DNA of 50,563 nucleotides from JAAYUK01 sp964392915 (GCA_964392915.1 CAYMRS010000014.1:1-50563), one strand, 5' to 3'. Shown: positions 32,336-42,782, counted from the stretch's first letter. Translations and numbers: made by a program. The notes: generated by a model not told the origin, from the letters alone.

Positions 32336-34618
32336 GTGAGAAAGACATTGGCAGCACTCGGCACCCTATCATTGCTGCTGTTTGGAGCCGTGGCAGAGGC
32401 GGCTGACGCACAATCGCCGCAGGGACAAAAAGCAGTGAAAGAGGTAAAGGGCTCCGAGGCGAAACTCGATGAAGTCGTCGTAACCGCAACGCGCACCGAA
32501 AAAAGCATTGAAACAGCGCCGGGCAGTTTTTCGGTTATTACCAGAGAAGACCTGGACGGCAGGAATGTGAAGTCGATGGATCAGTCTTTGAATCTTCTTC
32601 CGGGTGTTTTCAACAAGACCGGAAAGAGTTTTCTGGAAACGACCTCGAATATCAGCATCCGCGGCATTCCTGATGACAAGCGGGTTCTTTTTCTTCTGGA
32701 CGGCTCGCCGCTCAATGACGGGTATACCGGAGGCGTGAATTACTCGTATTACAGTATGGATGATATTGATCGCATCGAAGTGGTTCGGGGACCGTTTTCG
32801 AGCCTCTATGGGGGTTCCGCCATGAGCGGCGTCGTGCAGTTTATAACCCGAATGCCGGACAAACAGGAGTTCATGTTCAAGTCCGGCTATGGATCGAGCT
32901 GGGAGCGGGGAACTGGACCTGATGACCTGCGGACGATATCTCTCTCATACGGCAACAAGTTCTTCGATAAACTCAGCATATACGGGAGCTACGGCTACCG
33001 TGCGACCAATGGGTATCCGACCGACCTCAACATCCAGAGTGTCATGCCACCTGCAAATGTTACCGGGTGGTCGCCGACCACCAACAATCAGGGGGCTATG
33101 CGGTATCTCATCGGCGACAAGGGCGACAACCGGTGGTGGGATGACCACATCACGTTGAAAACCGAGTATGCGTTTACCAAGACAACGAAGCTTTCATTAT
33201 CATTCCTTCGCGGCAGGTACGAGTACAATTACGACGAGCCGCACACCTACCTGACCAGCACAACGACCGGGCAGCCGGTCTATAACTATGGCTCTGTTGC
33301 GCAGGGAACATACCTTGGGGCGATGGGCGGAAGCGAACAGAATATTTACTCCGCGGGGTTTGAGACCGAAATAGCGACGGTGAAGACGAAGCTGTCGTTG
33401 TCGCTTAACGACCGGGTGAAAAACTGGTATTCGACCGTCTGCCGGGGCACGACTACCGGCTGTACAGCGGGTCAGGTTGCAACGTTGAGCGGTGGTCCCG
33501 GGTATCTGAGTGAAAGCCCCATGCAGGTCTTCAATGCAGATCTTCAGTTCACCGTGCCGCTTTTTCAAAAGCACCTCCTCACCTTCGGCGGCGCATACAG
33601 ACACGGTTCAGCTGACATCACCGAGACGTTTCTGACAAGCTACAAAGACGAAGACACGAAAACGGTCGAGAAATACAAGGCTGAAGGGAAAGACAGAACA
33701 TATTCTGCTTTTGCCGAGGCCGAGATAGCGATCCTGAACAATCTGACCGCATATCTGGGCGGGAGGTATGACTTCTGGGAGACGTTCGACGGGTATATAG
33801 TGGACAGAGACCCGGCGACGGGGCTTCCGAAAGCCGGGTATCCGAAGTCCTACGGCTCCCGTGATGCTTCTGCTTTCAGCCCCAAGCTTTCGTTCGTCTA
33901 TAAGCCATTCAGCGCCACAACCCTGCGGACCTCGGCAGGCAAGGCATTCAGATCGCCGTCGGTGTATGATTTGTATCGAACCTGGGTTTCTTCAACAGGC
34001 ACCACATGGGCCGCAAACCCGAATTTGAAGCCCGAGACGGTGAAGTCGTGGGATGTCGGCATCGAACAGGGTCTCTGGCAGGGCGCGAAGATCAAGGCGG
34101 GCTATTTCGAGAATTACATGGAGGACCTCATCTACCGAAAGACGGTGACTTCCACACTGCGGGAATTCGTCAATGCCGGAAAGGCTGAAAGCAAGGGAAT
34201 CGAACTCGAAGTCGAGCAGAAGTTCGGCACATGGCTTACGCTCTTTTCGAATTATACCTACACTGACGCAAAGGTGAAGGAAAACGAGGCGAATCCGGAT
34301 TCGGTGGGGAAGAGTCTGACGCAGGTGCCTCAGCACATGTTCAACGCCGGTGCATCGGTTGCGCATGGGCCGGTCGGCGCTTCATTGACGGGTCGCTATG
34401 TCAGCAAGCGGTACGCGAACGATACCAATAATGATGTTGCCAATAACGTATTTACTTCGTATGACCCTTACTTTGTTGCCGACGCGAAGGTTTCGTACCA
34501 GGTCACCAAGAGTGCTGCGCTCTCGCTCTCTGTGGACAATATTTTTGATAAACAGTACTTCGGATACTATCCAGCCCCAGGCCGGAGCTGGTTTGCCGAG
34601 CTGAAAATCAAGTTGTGA
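32336..34618 (+). CDS. TonB-dependent outer-membrane receptor
   Basis: A 760-aa receptor from GTG 32336 (GGAGG at 32324-32328). The longer frame to 32237 reads through the intercistronic hairpin and is rejected. A signal peptide covers residues 1-24 (ends AEAAD). The TonB box is near residue 48 (DEVVVTATR), the plug runs from about 60 to 165 with NISIRGIPDDKRVLFLLDG, and a 22-strand barrel follows, with conserved GYGSSWERG and the final FAELKIKL. Neighbours (BtuF/BtuC/BtuD-like genes and cobN) suggest a corrinoid or a metal chelate such as cobalt as the ligand. Siderophore uptake cannot be ruled out. Confidence 0.94.
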   Translation: MRKTLAALGTLSLLLFGAVAEAADAQSPQGQKAVKEVKGSEAKLDEVVVTATRTEKSIETAPGSFSVITREDLDGRNVKSMDQSLNLLPGVFNKTGKSFLETTSNISIRGIPDDKRVLFLLDGSPLNDGYTGGVNYSYYSMDDIDRIEVVRGPFSSLYGGSAMSGVVQFITRMPDKQEFMFKSGYGSSWERGTGPDDLRTISLSYGNKFFDKLSIYGSYGYRATNGYPTDLNIQSVMPPANVTGWSPTTNNQGAMRYLIGDKGDNRWWDDHITLKTEYAFTKTTKLSLSFLRGRYEYNYDEPHTYLTSTTTGQPVYNYGSVAQGTYLGAMGGSEQNIYSAGFETEIATVKTKLSLSLNDRVKNWYSTVCRGTTTGCTAGQVATLSGGPGYLSESPMQVFNADLQFTVPLFQKHLLTFGGAYRHGSADITETFLTSYKDEDTKTVEKYKAEGKDRTYSAFAEAEIAILNNLTAYLGGRYDFWETFDGYIVDRDPATGLPKAGYPKSYGSRDASAFSPKLSFVYKPFSATTLRTSAGKAFRSPSVYDLYRTWVSSTGTTWAANPNLKPETVKSWDVGIEQGLWQGAKIKAGYFENYMEDLIYRKTVTSTLREFVNAGKAESKGIELEVEQKFGTWLTLFSNYTYTDAKVKENEANPDSVGKSLTQVPQHMFNAGASVAHGPVGASLTGRYVSKRYANDTNNDVANNVFTSYDPYFVADAKVSYQVTKSAALSLSVDNIFDKQYFGYYPAPGRSWFAELKIKL

Positions 34619-34626
34619 AGGATTGC

Positions 34627-35607
34627 ATGATCAGCAGATTCATTGTTGGCGTTGTTTTTTTTGTTCTCGGCCTGACGGTTTCTGTCTGCGCGGAAACCGT
34701 CACCGCCAGGGACAAGATGGGGCGCCAGATAAGTGTGCAGACGCCGGTGACACGCGCGGTTTTTTTCCAGACGTATGAGCTGATTCCTGCGCTCGGCATT
34801 TGGGACCGGGTGGTCGGTATCGGCAGATTTGCCTATCAGAACGATCTGATGAAGGCGGCTAAGCCTGATATCGAAAGGATCATTCCGTCAGCAGGCAGCG
34901 GCACCGACATCAACATCGAGGCGCTCATGAAGCTGAAGCCCGAGCTGGTTATTACCTGGACTTCACGGCCAGAAAATGTGCGCTACATGGAAGATAAGGG
35001 ACTGAAGGTTTTTACCATTTATCCCGAAAGCCTGCAGGAGCTGTATGCCGACATGATGTTTCACGGCAAAGTATTTGGCAAGGAAAAAAAGATGCGCTCT
35101 GTCATTGCCGAAATGGATCGTGTATTTGAAACTGTGAAAAAGCGGGTGAAAGATATTCCGGACGACCGGCGCCGGAAAGTAATGTGGGTCGGTTCGCGAC
35201 CGACTTCGGTTGCATGCGCAATCGGCGTGAACAACGATGTCATCACCATGATTGGCGGGATTAATCCGGCATCGGAATTCCAGCAAAGAAATATCGACGT
35301 CTCGATGGAGCAGATTATCGCATGGAATCCGGACGTCATCTTCATCTGGGGGAATGCAAAATATACGGCTCAGGAGATTATGAACAACCCGCAGTGGCGG
35401 TTTGTGAAGGCAGTGAGAGACAAGCGTGTATTTAAGGCACCGGAGTGGTCCACCTGGTCGCCGCGGCTTGCTCCGGTTGTGCTCTGGATGGCAGCCCGGA
35501 CCTATCCGGAGCGGTTTCAGGATGTGAATATCGAGAAAGAGGCAGATGTATTCTATCGAAAAGTTTTCGATGTTCCGTTCAGCAAGGTGAAGGGCTTTGC
35601 AGGCTAA
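34627..35607 (+). CDS. ABC substrate-binding protein, BtuF/FecB family (copy 1)
   Basis: A 326-aa periplasmic binding protein from ATG 34627 (AAGGA upstream; a GTG at 34615 is alternative). Signal peptide 1-22 ends CAET. Type III fold: LIPALGIWDRVVGIG in the first lobe and VIFIWGNAKYTAQEI in the second. It is about 60% similar by eye to the protein at 45995-47068, so these are paralogues. It sits between the receptor and its permease, so this copy serves the operon importer. The ligand is probably the same as that of the receptor. Confidence 0.92.
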   Translation: MISRFIVGVVFFVLGLTVSVCAETVTARDKMGRQISVQTPVTRAVFFQTYELIPALGIWDRVVGIGRFAYQNDLMKAAKPDIERIIPSAGSGTDINIEALMKLKPELVITWTSRPENVRYMEDKGLKVFTIYPESLQELYADMMFHGKVFGKEKKMRSVIAEMDRVFETVKKRVKDIPDDRRRKVMWVGSRPTSVACAIGVNNDVITMIGGINPASEFQQRNIDVSMEQIIAWNPDVIFIWGNAKYTAQEIMNNPQWRFVKAVRDKRVFKAPEWSTWSPRLAPVVLWMAARTYPERFQDVNIEKEADVFYRKVFDVPFSKVKGFAG

Positions 35608-36604
35608 ACCATATACCGTGGCGGCAATTGCGGCTGCCCCGTTTATCGCGGCTTGGGCGGCGCTTTTTATCGGCGCATATAATCTGTCGCCGGTGGCGGT
35701 GCTGAAAGCACTGACCGGTGCGCTTGCGCTGTCCGGCATTTCAGCAGATTCGCCGGAACAGGCGATTATTCTGGACATACGACTGCCGCGCGTTCTGCTT
35801 GCCGGACTTGTCGGCATTGCCCTTTCAGTCTCGGGGGTGACGTTTCAGGGAATTTTCCGCAATCCGCTGGTTGACCCCTATATCCTCGGCATATCGGCAG
35901 GAGCTGCGCTCGGATGTGCGCTCTCGGTCGGGTTCCTGCCGCATCTTCCCGTGCAGATCATGGCATTTGTGTTCGGCGTGCTCGCGGTCTTTCTTGCATA
36001 CTCCATGGCGAAAACAGAGGGTGAGGTGTCGCGGCTTCCTCTGATCTTGTCAGGCGTAATCATGTCGGCGTTCTTTATGGCAATGGTGTCGATAGTAAAA
36101 TTTCTGGTCGAACCGATGAAGCTTCAGAATATCGTCTTCTGGCTCATGGGCAGCTTTTCGCTGGCAGATTGGAAACTGGTGAGCATCGCAGCCGGCGGCA
36201 TGGCGGTAGGACTGGTGCCGATTGTTCTTATGCGCTGGCGGCTCAATGTGATGAGCATGGGTGAAGATGAGGCGCGGGCGCTCGGCATCAATGTGAAGCG
36301 GGACCGCCTCATATTCGTCGCCGCAGCCACGCTTATAGTCAGCATTGCGGTGTCGGTCAGTGGGATAATCGGCTGGGTCGGTTTGATGGTACCTCATCTG
36401 CTCAGGATGATTGTGGGGCCAGACCACCGGCGCCTGCTTCCCCTCAGCATGGCCGGCGGTGCGGCATTCATGATCATGGCTGACACTATTGCCCGCAATC
36501 TGACAAACTACGATATTCCGGTGGGGATTATCACTGCGATTACCGGTGCGCCGTTCTTTGTCTATCTCATGAAAAAGGGCGGCAAGGAGAGCTGGGGTAA
36601 ATAG
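35597..36604 (+). CDS. FecCD/BtuC-type ABC permease
   Basis: A 335-aa inner-membrane permease with about ten helices; two make the inner-membrane channel for siderophore, heme or cobalamin. IRLPRVLLAGLVGIALSVSGVTFQ (in segments) and FRNPLVDPYILGIS are family hallmarks, and GIIGWVGLMVPHLLR is the conserved ATPase-coupling region. The start is TTG 35597, overlapping the binding protein gene by 11 nt. The adjacent ATPase gene begins one base after its stop. The family is the same for iron and B12 uptake, so the name btuC is not used. Confidence 0.94.
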   Translation: MQAKPYTVAAIAAAPFIAAWAALFIGAYNLSPVAVLKALTGALALSGISADSPEQAIILDIRLPRVLLAGLVGIALSVSGVTFQGIFRNPLVDPYILGISAGAALGCALSVGFLPHLPVQIMAFVFGVLAVFLAYSMAKTEGEVSRLPLILSGVIMSAFFMAMVSIVKFLVEPMKLQNIVFWLMGSFSLADWKLVSIAAGGMAVGLVPIVLMRWRLNVMSMGEDEARALGINVKRDRLIFVAAATLIVSIAVSVSGIIGWVGLMVPHLLRMIVGPDHRRLLPLSMAGGAAFMIMADTIARNLTNYDIPVGIITAITGAPFFVYLMKKGGKESWGK

Positions 36605-37402
36605 ATGCTTTCGATAGAGAACCTTACATTCCGTCATGCCCGGGCAGACGCCGATGTAATTCATCGGGTGACGTTTGATGCCGACGCCGGCGCCATTACG
36701 ACGATACTCGGCCCCAACGGTTCGGGTAAGACAACCCTTTTCCGGTGCATTGCGGGCCTCTGGGTTGCCCAACAGGGCAGCGTGAGGTTTAACGAGCAGC
36801 ATTTTACAACGCTTTCGGCTCATGACCGCGCACGGATTCTTGCCGTTGTGCCGCAGGACCACGAGCCGCCGTTTCCCTATTCTGTTTTCGATATTGTGCT
36901 TATGGGCAGGGCAAGTCATGTGGCGATGTTTTCCGCTCCTTCGGCGCATGATATTGATGCAGCCCGCGAGGCGATCGACAGCGTCGGAATCGGACATCTT
37001 GCCGAGCGTCCCTATACGAAGATCAGCGGCGGCGAGCGGCAACTCGTGCTGATAGCCCGTGCGCTCGCGCAACATTCACCGGTTCTGATTCTCGATGAGC
37101 CGACCTCGCATCTCGATTTCCGCAATCAGATACTGGTGCTTCAAAAAGTGCGCTCGATCGTCATGGAAAAGAAGCTGACGGCCCTGATGACGTTGCATGA
37201 CCCGAACCTCGCCATGCTCTTTTCGCACAAGGTTATTCTGATCAGCGAGGGGCGGATAGTGGAGGCGGGGAGTCCGAAGGCGGTAATTACTGCCGCGAAT
37301 CTGTTTGCCATGTACGGAATTGATGTTTCCGTCGTGAACAATAACGGGACGGGCTTTATTTGTCCGATCATTACCCATCCGGTCAGCGAGGCGGTGCAAT
37401 GA
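36605..37402 (+). CDS. FecE/BtuD-type ABC ATP-binding protein
   Basis: A 265-aa ATPase pairing with the FecCD-type permease. Walker A is GPNGSGKTTLF (about 36-46), Q-loop AVVPQDHEPPFPYS, signature ISGGERQLVLIARALAQ, Walker B VLILDEPTSHLDF and H-loop TLHDPNLAM. The PFPYSVFDIVLMGR segment is specific to iron-siderophore and cobalamin importers. The stop overlaps the next ATPase gene by 4 nt. Confidence 0.95.
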   Translation: MLSIENLTFRHARADADVIHRVTFDADAGAITTILGPNGSGKTTLFRCIAGLWVAQQGSVRFNEQHFTTLSAHDRARILAVVPQDHEPPFPYSVFDIVLMGRASHVAMFSAPSAHDIDAAREAIDSVGIGHLAERPYTKISGGERQLVLIARALAQHSPVLILDEPTSHLDFRNQILVLQKVRSIVMEKKLTALMTLHDPNLAMLFSHKVILISEGRIVEAGSPKAVITAANLFAMYGIDVSVVNNNGTGFICPIITHPVSEAVQ

Positions 37403-38232
37403 TTGAGCTAACCAGTCTTTCGAAGACCTACGGGACCATCCGGGCCGTCCATGAGATCTCGCTGTCTGTTGCCCGCGGGGAAGTCTTCGGCCTGCTCGGG
37501 CCGAACGGGGCAGGGAAGACGACAACCATCAAGATGCTGACGCTCATCACGCACCCGACCTCCGGAAGCGCAACAATTGACGGGCTTTCGATTGCCACCG
37601 ACAAACAGGAGATTAAGCGGCGTATCAGCGTGGTCCCGCAGGAGAATAATCTTGATCGCGAACTGACTGCCTATGAGAATCTTCAGATTTACAGCATGCT
37701 TCATGGCTTGTCCGACTACCAGCAGAAAATACAGGAGTGCCTTCAGCTGGTTGATCTCTGGGATCGGCGCGACAGCCTGATCAACAAATTTTCGGGCGGC
37801 ATGCAGCGCCGCCTGCTGATTGCGCGGGCATTGCTCACGGAGCCGAAAGTGCTGTTCCTGGACGAACCGTCAATAGGCCTGGATCCGCAGATACGGCGGC
37901 AGATGTGGGATGTGATCAGAAAGACGCGGATTGACGGTCGTACGGTCGTTTTGACGACGCACTATATTGAAGAAGCCCAGGCGCTCTGCGATCGCGTCGG
38001 CATCATGGCGAAAGGTTCTCTCATCGCCCTTGACACTGCCGCGAATCTTCTGGCGATGGTCGGCGAGTATGTTGTGGAGTATGTCAACGGTGAGGGGAAG
38101 CTGATGCAGCAGATCTGCAGGAACCGCGAAGAAGCGCATGCTGCCGCCCAGGGCCGCGAGTGCTGTGTCACGATACGGAAGTCGAATCTGGAAGATGTTT
38201 TCATCAAGCTCACAGGAGACAGGATAGAATGA
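37399..38232 (+). CDS. ABC-2 type exporter ATP-binding protein
   Basis: A 277-aa ATPase of the drug/NodI/CcmA exporter class, from ATG 37399 (ATGA overlap with the previous stop). Walker A GPNGAGKTTTIKML, signature FSGGMQRRLLIARALL, Walker B VLFLDEPSIGLDP, H-loop TTHYIEEAQ. The N-terminal EISLSVARGEVFGLLG is typical. It is coupled to the ABC-2 permease gene by another 4-nt overlap. The presence of an exporter between an importer and a cobaltochelatase is unexpected; it may release a metal carrier or a toxic intermediate. Confidence 0.93.
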   Translation: MIELTSLSKTYGTIRAVHEISLSVARGEVFGLLGPNGAGKTTTIKMLTLITHPTSGSATIDGLSIATDKQEIKRRISVVPQENNLDRELTAYENLQIYSMLHGLSDYQQKIQECLQLVDLWDRRDSLINKFSGGMQRRLLIARALLTEPKVLFLDEPSIGLDPQIRRQMWDVIRKTRIDGRTVVLTTHYIEEAQALCDRVGIMAKGSLIALDTAANLLAMVGEYVVEYVNGEGKLMQQICRNREEAHAAAQGRECCVTIRKSNLEDVFIKLTGDRIE

Positions 38233-38975
38233 TAATGGGCGGCTGGTATCCGATTTTCCTGCGAGAGATGCTGATGTTCCGGCGGAAGCTGATGAAGCTC
38301 GGCTATCTCTTCTCGGCGATGGTGGTGCCGATTATCTATCTGGTAACATTCGGGCTTGGGCTCGGCAGAAATGTCCAGATCGGCGGCGGCGATTATCTTG
38401 CCTATTTGCTGCCCGGACTCGTTGCGATGAGCTCCATGAACAACTCATACACCTGGGTTGCGAGCGCACTTAATCTGAATCGTCTTTACTTCAAGACCTT
38501 TCAGGTCTTCGTGCAGTCGCCGATCAGCTCGTCGTCAATCATGATTGGTGAAGTGCTGGCGGGCATGGTCAAGGGGCTCTTCGCATCGGGCCTGATCCTG
38601 ATTGTCGGATTCGTCATGTTGCGGGATTTTTCTGTCACTCCGCTGTTTGTCGTGACGATCCTGCTGAACTGTTTTCTTTTTGCGTGTCTCGGCGTCATCG
38701 TCGGCATGGTGACCAAATCGCATGAAGACACTTCTACCTACAACAATTTCTTTATTCTGCCGATGGCGTTTTTCAGCGGCACATTCTTCCCGGTCGACCG
38801 GATGCCGGACGTTCTGAAATATCTCGTGTATGTTTTTCCGCTGACCCATACCAATATCGTCATCCGCAAACCGCTGCTTGACGGCGAAGGATGTATTTCG
38901 ATGCTTGTTCTCGTGCTCTATGGCGTGGTCTTCTTTACCGCGGGGTCTCGTCTTATCAGGAATTACAGTGAATAG
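38229..38975 (+). CDS. ABC-2 type permease (NodJ-like)
   Basis: A 248-aa membrane protein with six hydrophobic segments from ATG 38229. The segment FQVFVQSPISSSSIMIGEVLAG and the later FILPMAFFSGTFFPVDRMP are hallmarks of ABC-2 permeases such as NodJ and DrrB. It overlaps the ATPase by 4 nt, and cobN follows after 15 nt. Substrate unknown. The pair appears as one cassette within the operon. Confidence 0.93.
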   Translation: MIMGGWYPIFLREMLMFRRKLMKLGYLFSAMVVPIIYLVTFGLGLGRNVQIGGGDYLAYLLPGLVAMSSMNNSYTWVASALNLNRLYFKTFQVFVQSPISSSSIMIGEVLAGMVKGLFASGLILIVGFVMLRDFSVTPLFVVTILLNCFLFACLGVIVGMVTKSHEDTSTYNNFFILPMAFFSGTFFPVDRMPDVLKYLVYVFPLTHTNIVIRKPLLDGEGCISMLVLVLYGVVFFTAGSRLIRNYSE

Positions 38976-38990
38976 CCGAAGGAGTGGAAC

Positions 38991-41900
38991 ATGAAGATAT
39001 TCACCATTATGTGGTCCAATTATCTGCCGCTGGTGAAAGAGGCTGCGGACGAACTGCACCTGTCCCTCACCTCTTTTTCCACCAAACAGCTCAATACGAC
39101 CCCTGCATTGATAGACGAGGCAAAAGCGGGGCTGCGCGAAGCTGACTGCATTCTGCTCTACCGGACGAACGACTCCTTCTGGGATGAGATAGAGCCGGAG
39201 ATTCGCGAACTCCACGGGCGCATCCCCGTTGTGGTCATCGGCAGCGACCCCTCGTTCTGGGTGCTCTCGACAATAGCTCCTGAACTGGTTGCAACTGCGT
39301 ATCGCTACATTCTCTATAACGGACAGAACAATATCAGCAACATGATGAGATTCCTTGTGCATCAGCTGTTTGACCAGTCTGTTGTTTTTTCGGAACCGCA
39401 GGAGCTGCCGTGGCAGGGGATCTTTCATCCGGAACATGAAGAGGTCTTCAGTGATACCGAATCATATCTTGCCTGGTATGCGGGGTACCTGCCGAAAGCA
39501 CCTGCCACATTCGTCGGCGTGATCTATTCGCGATCAGCATGGGCTACCAGAAATATCGGGATTGAACGATCTCTGATTGCCGCACTAGAGGCCCGCGGGC
39601 TCGGCGTAATCCCTGTCTTTCTCTATCCGCTTAAGGACCCAGGCATCGGCAACCAGAGCGGTGTCGAAGTGGTTGAACGCTTTCTGGTTCGTGACGGGAA
39701 GTCTCTGGTGGGCGGCGTCATCAAGCTGACAAGCTTTTTCCTCGGCAACTCGCGCGGCGAGATAAAGGCTTCCGATGCGCCGTCTGGTGTCGCAATCATG
39801 AAACGGCTGAATGTGCCGCTCTTCTGCCCGGTTACCTCGTACTACAAGAATGCCGAGCAGTGGCTCAATGACTCGCATGGTCTGGGCCAGCAGGTGGCAT
39901 GGAGCATAGCCATGCCTGAATTTGAAGGCGTAATCGAACCAATGGTTATCGGTGCTTCGCGGGGCATTGCCAATCCAGAGCAGGAAGCATATGAGGCGCT
40001 TCCGGACCGCATTGCCTGCCTTGCCGACCGTGTGCAGCGGTGGCTTGCGCTGCGCGAAAAGCCGAATCGCGGCAAGCGGGTGGCGTTTATTCTTCATAAC
40101 AATCCATGTGTTTCGGTCGAGGCGTCAGTCGGCGGGGGTGCGCATCTCGACACGCTCGAAAGCGTGGCAGACATCATGAAGCGCCTGCAGAAAGAAGGGT
40201 ATGCTGTTGATCCGCCTGCCGACGGCAAGGAGTTGATTGAGACGATCATGAACCGCAAGGCGATCTCTGAGTTCCGCTGGACCACGACTGATGAGATTGT
40301 GAGCAAGGGCGGCGTTCTGGCGAAGATTCCGAAGGAGCGGTACGATCTCTGGTTTAACGAACTGCCGGAAGCGACCAGATTGCGTATAGCAGAAGCGTGG
40401 GGCAATCCGCCGGGCGAAGAGAAGGACGGTATCCCGGCCGCAATGGTGCATGAGGGGGAGATTCTTGTTACTGGTGTTCAGTACGGCGATGCGGTCGTCT
40501 GCGCCCAGCCGAAGCGCGGCTGCGCCGGAGCCCGCTGCGACGGTCAGGTCTGCAAGATCCTGCATGATCCTGACGTGCCTCCTCCGCACCAATACATTGC
40601 AACCTACAAATGGCTCTCGCGTGATTTTGGGGTCGATGCCATCATACATGTCGGCACGCATGGCAACGTCGAGTTCCTGCCGGGCAAGGCGACCGGTCTC
40701 TCATCGGCCTGCCTGCCGGACATCTGTCTCGACTCGATGCCGCACCTCTATATATATAATGCCGACAATCCGCCGGAGGGCACCATTGCGAAGCGCCGGA
40801 GCAAGGCGGTTCTGGTCGACCACATGCAGACGGTGATGGTCAAGGGCGAGCTGTACGGCGATCTTGATCAGGTGGCGAAACTCTTAGACGAATATGAACG
40901 CTATCGCAAAGTCGAGCCGGCGCGCGCCCACACGATCCAGCATATGATCATGGAGCAGGCCAAAACGCTGAACCTGCTTGACGGCAAAGAGCTTACACAC
41001 GACAATTTCGATGATCATGTCGGCGATCTGCATGATGCGCTGCAGGTGCTGAAGGAGATGCATATTCCCAAGGGCATGCATACGTTCGGCAGACTCCCGC
41101 AGAGTGAAAAGCTCGGCGATTTCGTGCATGCGATCGTACGGTTCGATACGTCGGAAGGTTCGCTCCGCTGGCTGCTGTCAAAACTGATCGGGCAGGCAGA
41201 GCAGTTGAGCGAGGAGCGACTGAGGGAACGCGCCGATGATGAGTGCAACCGCATCTGCCGGGACATAATCATCAACAAGCGCGGACTCCGGACCGCGATT
41301 GAGGCATGCTATCCGATACCGACCGATCTCATGGAGTATCTATCGAAGCTCGAACGCGATATTGAGGAAATTGTCAAGAATGTGGAGCGTACCGATGAGG
41401 TGGGATCGTTGCTGAACGGTTTTGACGGCGGCTATATTGAACCCGGCCCGTCCGGACTGATAACGCGCGGCAGGCCGGACATCCTTCCGACCGGTCGCAA
41501 CTTCTATTCGCTCGACCCGAATCGCATCCCGACACCCTCGGCGTGGGAAATCGGCAAGATGCTCGCACAGAAAACCCTCGATAAATATAGTGAGGAAGAA
41601 GGTCGTTATCCCGAAACGATAGCTTTTTATTGGCAGTGTACCGATATCATGTGGTCAGATGGCGAAGGGATGGCGCAGATGATGTATCTGCTCGGCGCCA
41701 GGCCGGTCTGGAGCGGCAACGGACGACTCAAGGGGTTTGAGGTGATCCCGCTCGCCGAGCTCGGACGACCGAGAATTGACCTCACTGTCCGTGTTTCCGG
41801 CATCACGCGCGACAACTTTCCTTCTGCTATCGATATCGTGGATGAGGTTGTGCAGACGGTTGCGATGCTCGACGAGCCGCTTGATCAGAACTATGTCCGT

Positions 41901-42782
41901 CAGCATACCCTTGAGCGTCTCAGCGGTGAATCGCCGGATGATGCCGAAGCAGTGCGGGTAGCAACGTACCGTCTCTTTGCGAGCATGCCGGGGACCTATC
42001 AGGCAGGCACGCAGCTCGCCGTCTATGCATCGGCATGGAAGACCGAAAAAGATCTTTCCGATGTCTTTCTTTACTGGAACGGATATGCATACGGCAAGAA
42101 TGTCTTTGGTGCGCCGGCGCACAAGAGCCTGCAGGAGAATCTTAAAACGGTCGATGTCACCTTCAACAAGACCGTGACGGACGAATACGACCTGACCGGC
42201 TGCTGCTGTTACTTCGGCACTCATGGCGGCATGATTAACGCCGCACGCGTGCTATCGGGCAAGGAGATCAAGAATTACTACGGCGATACGCGGGAGCAGG
42301 ATCGTGTTTCGGTCCGCACACTTACGGAAGAGATGCGGCGTATTACCCGAGGCAAGATTCTGAACCCAAAGTGGATAGAGGGCATGAAGGAGCATGGATA
42401 TAAGGGTGCCGGCGAGATCAGCAAGCGCGTGGGGCGTGTCTATGGATGGCAGGCGACCGCAAAGGCGGTCGATGACTCGGTCTTTGATGACATCACGAGA
42501 ACATTCATGATGAATGAGGAGAACCGCAAGTTTTTTCAGGAAAATAACCCGTGGGCGCTGGAGGAAATCGCCCGCCGGCTTATCGAGGCGGTCGAGCGCA
42601 ACCTCTGGAATCCGTCTCCCGACGTGCGCGAGGCGCTGCGCGATCTGTATGTCGAAATCGAAGGCTGGATCGAGGAACGCATGGGGGACATCAAAGGCGA
42701 GTTTCAGGGCGGCGCAATCGACATCATATCGAAAGATGAAGTTGAAGGGTGGAAGAAACGCATGGAGGAGGTTCTGGGATGA
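38991..42782 (+). CDS. cobN: Cobaltochelatase / Mg-chelatase large subunit, CobN family
   Basis: A 1263-aa protein of the BchH/ChlH/CobN family, the porphyrin- or corrin-binding subunit of an ATP-dependent metal chelatase. Conserved motifs include IIHVGTHGNVEFLPGKATG (about 544-562), LYIYNADNPPEG, AFYWQCTDIMWSDGEG and GTHGGMINAARVL. With the ChlI and ChlD genes downstream it should insert Co(II) into hydrogenobyrinate or a related ring. In anaerobes such CobN-ChlID clusters are often near cobalamin or corrinoid uptake genes, as here. The start has AAGGAG at 38979. It overlaps chlI by 4 nt (ATGA). Confidence 0.93.
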   Translation: MKIFTIMWSNYLPLVKEAADELHLSLTSFSTKQLNTTPALIDEAKAGLREADCILLYRTNDSFWDEIEPEIRELHGRIPVVVIGSDPSFWVLSTIAPELVATAYRYILYNGQNNISNMMRFLVHQLFDQSVVFSEPQELPWQGIFHPEHEEVFSDTESYLAWYAGYLPKAPATFVGVIYSRSAWATRNIGIERSLIAALEARGLGVIPVFLYPLKDPGIGNQSGVEVVERFLVRDGKSLVGGVIKLTSFFLGNSRGEIKASDAPSGVAIMKRLNVPLFCPVTSYYKNAEQWLNDSHGLGQQVAWSIAMPEFEGVIEPMVIGASRGIANPEQEAYEALPDRIACLADRVQRWLALREKPNRGKRVAFILHNNPCVSVEASVGGGAHLDTLESVADIMKRLQKEGYAVDPPADGKELIETIMNRKAISEFRWTTTDEIVSKGGVLAKIPKERYDLWFNELPEATRLRIAEAWGNPPGEEKDGIPAAMVHEGEILVTGVQYGDAVVCAQPKRGCAGARCDGQVCKILHDPDVPPPHQYIATYKWLSRDFGVDAIIHVGTHGNVEFLPGKATGLSSACLPDICLDSMPHLYIYNADNPPEGTIAKRRSKAVLVDHMQTVMVKGELYGDLDQVAKLLDEYERYRKVEPARAHTIQHMIMEQAKTLNLLDGKELTHDNFDDHVGDLHDALQVLKEMHIPKGMHTFGRLPQSEKLGDFVHAIVRFDTSEGSLRWLLSKLIGQAEQLSEERLRERADDECNRICRDIIINKRGLRTAIEACYPIPTDLMEYLSKLERDIEEIVKNVERTDEVGSLLNGFDGGYIEPGPSGLITRGRPDILPTGRNFYSLDPNRIPTPSAWEIGKMLAQKTLDKYSEEEGRYPETIAFYWQCTDIMWSDGEGMAQMMYLLGARPVWSGNGRLKGFEVIPLAELGRPRIDLTVRVSGITRDNFPSAIDIVDEVVQTVAMLDEPLDQNYVRQHTLERLSGESPDDAEAVRVATYRLFASMPGTYQAGTQLAVYASAWKTEKDLSDVFLYWNGYAYGKNVFGAPAHKSLQENLKTVDVTFNKTVTDEYDLTGCCCYFGTHGGMINAARVLSGKEIKNYYGDTREQDRVSVRTLTEEMRRITRGKILNPKWIEGMKEHGYKGAGEISKRVGRVYGWQATAKAVDDSVFDDITRTFMMNEENRKFFQENNPWALEEIARRLIEAVERNLWNPSPDVREALRDLYVEIEGWIEERMGDIKGEFQGGAIDIISKDEVEGWKKRMEEVLG

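Noticed and set aside
36050..37075. 341-aa frame on the minus strand
   Set aside because: It lies entirely antisense to the FecCD permease and ATPase genes, whose motifs are unmistakable, and is rich in His/Arg as expected from the reverse complement of such genes.
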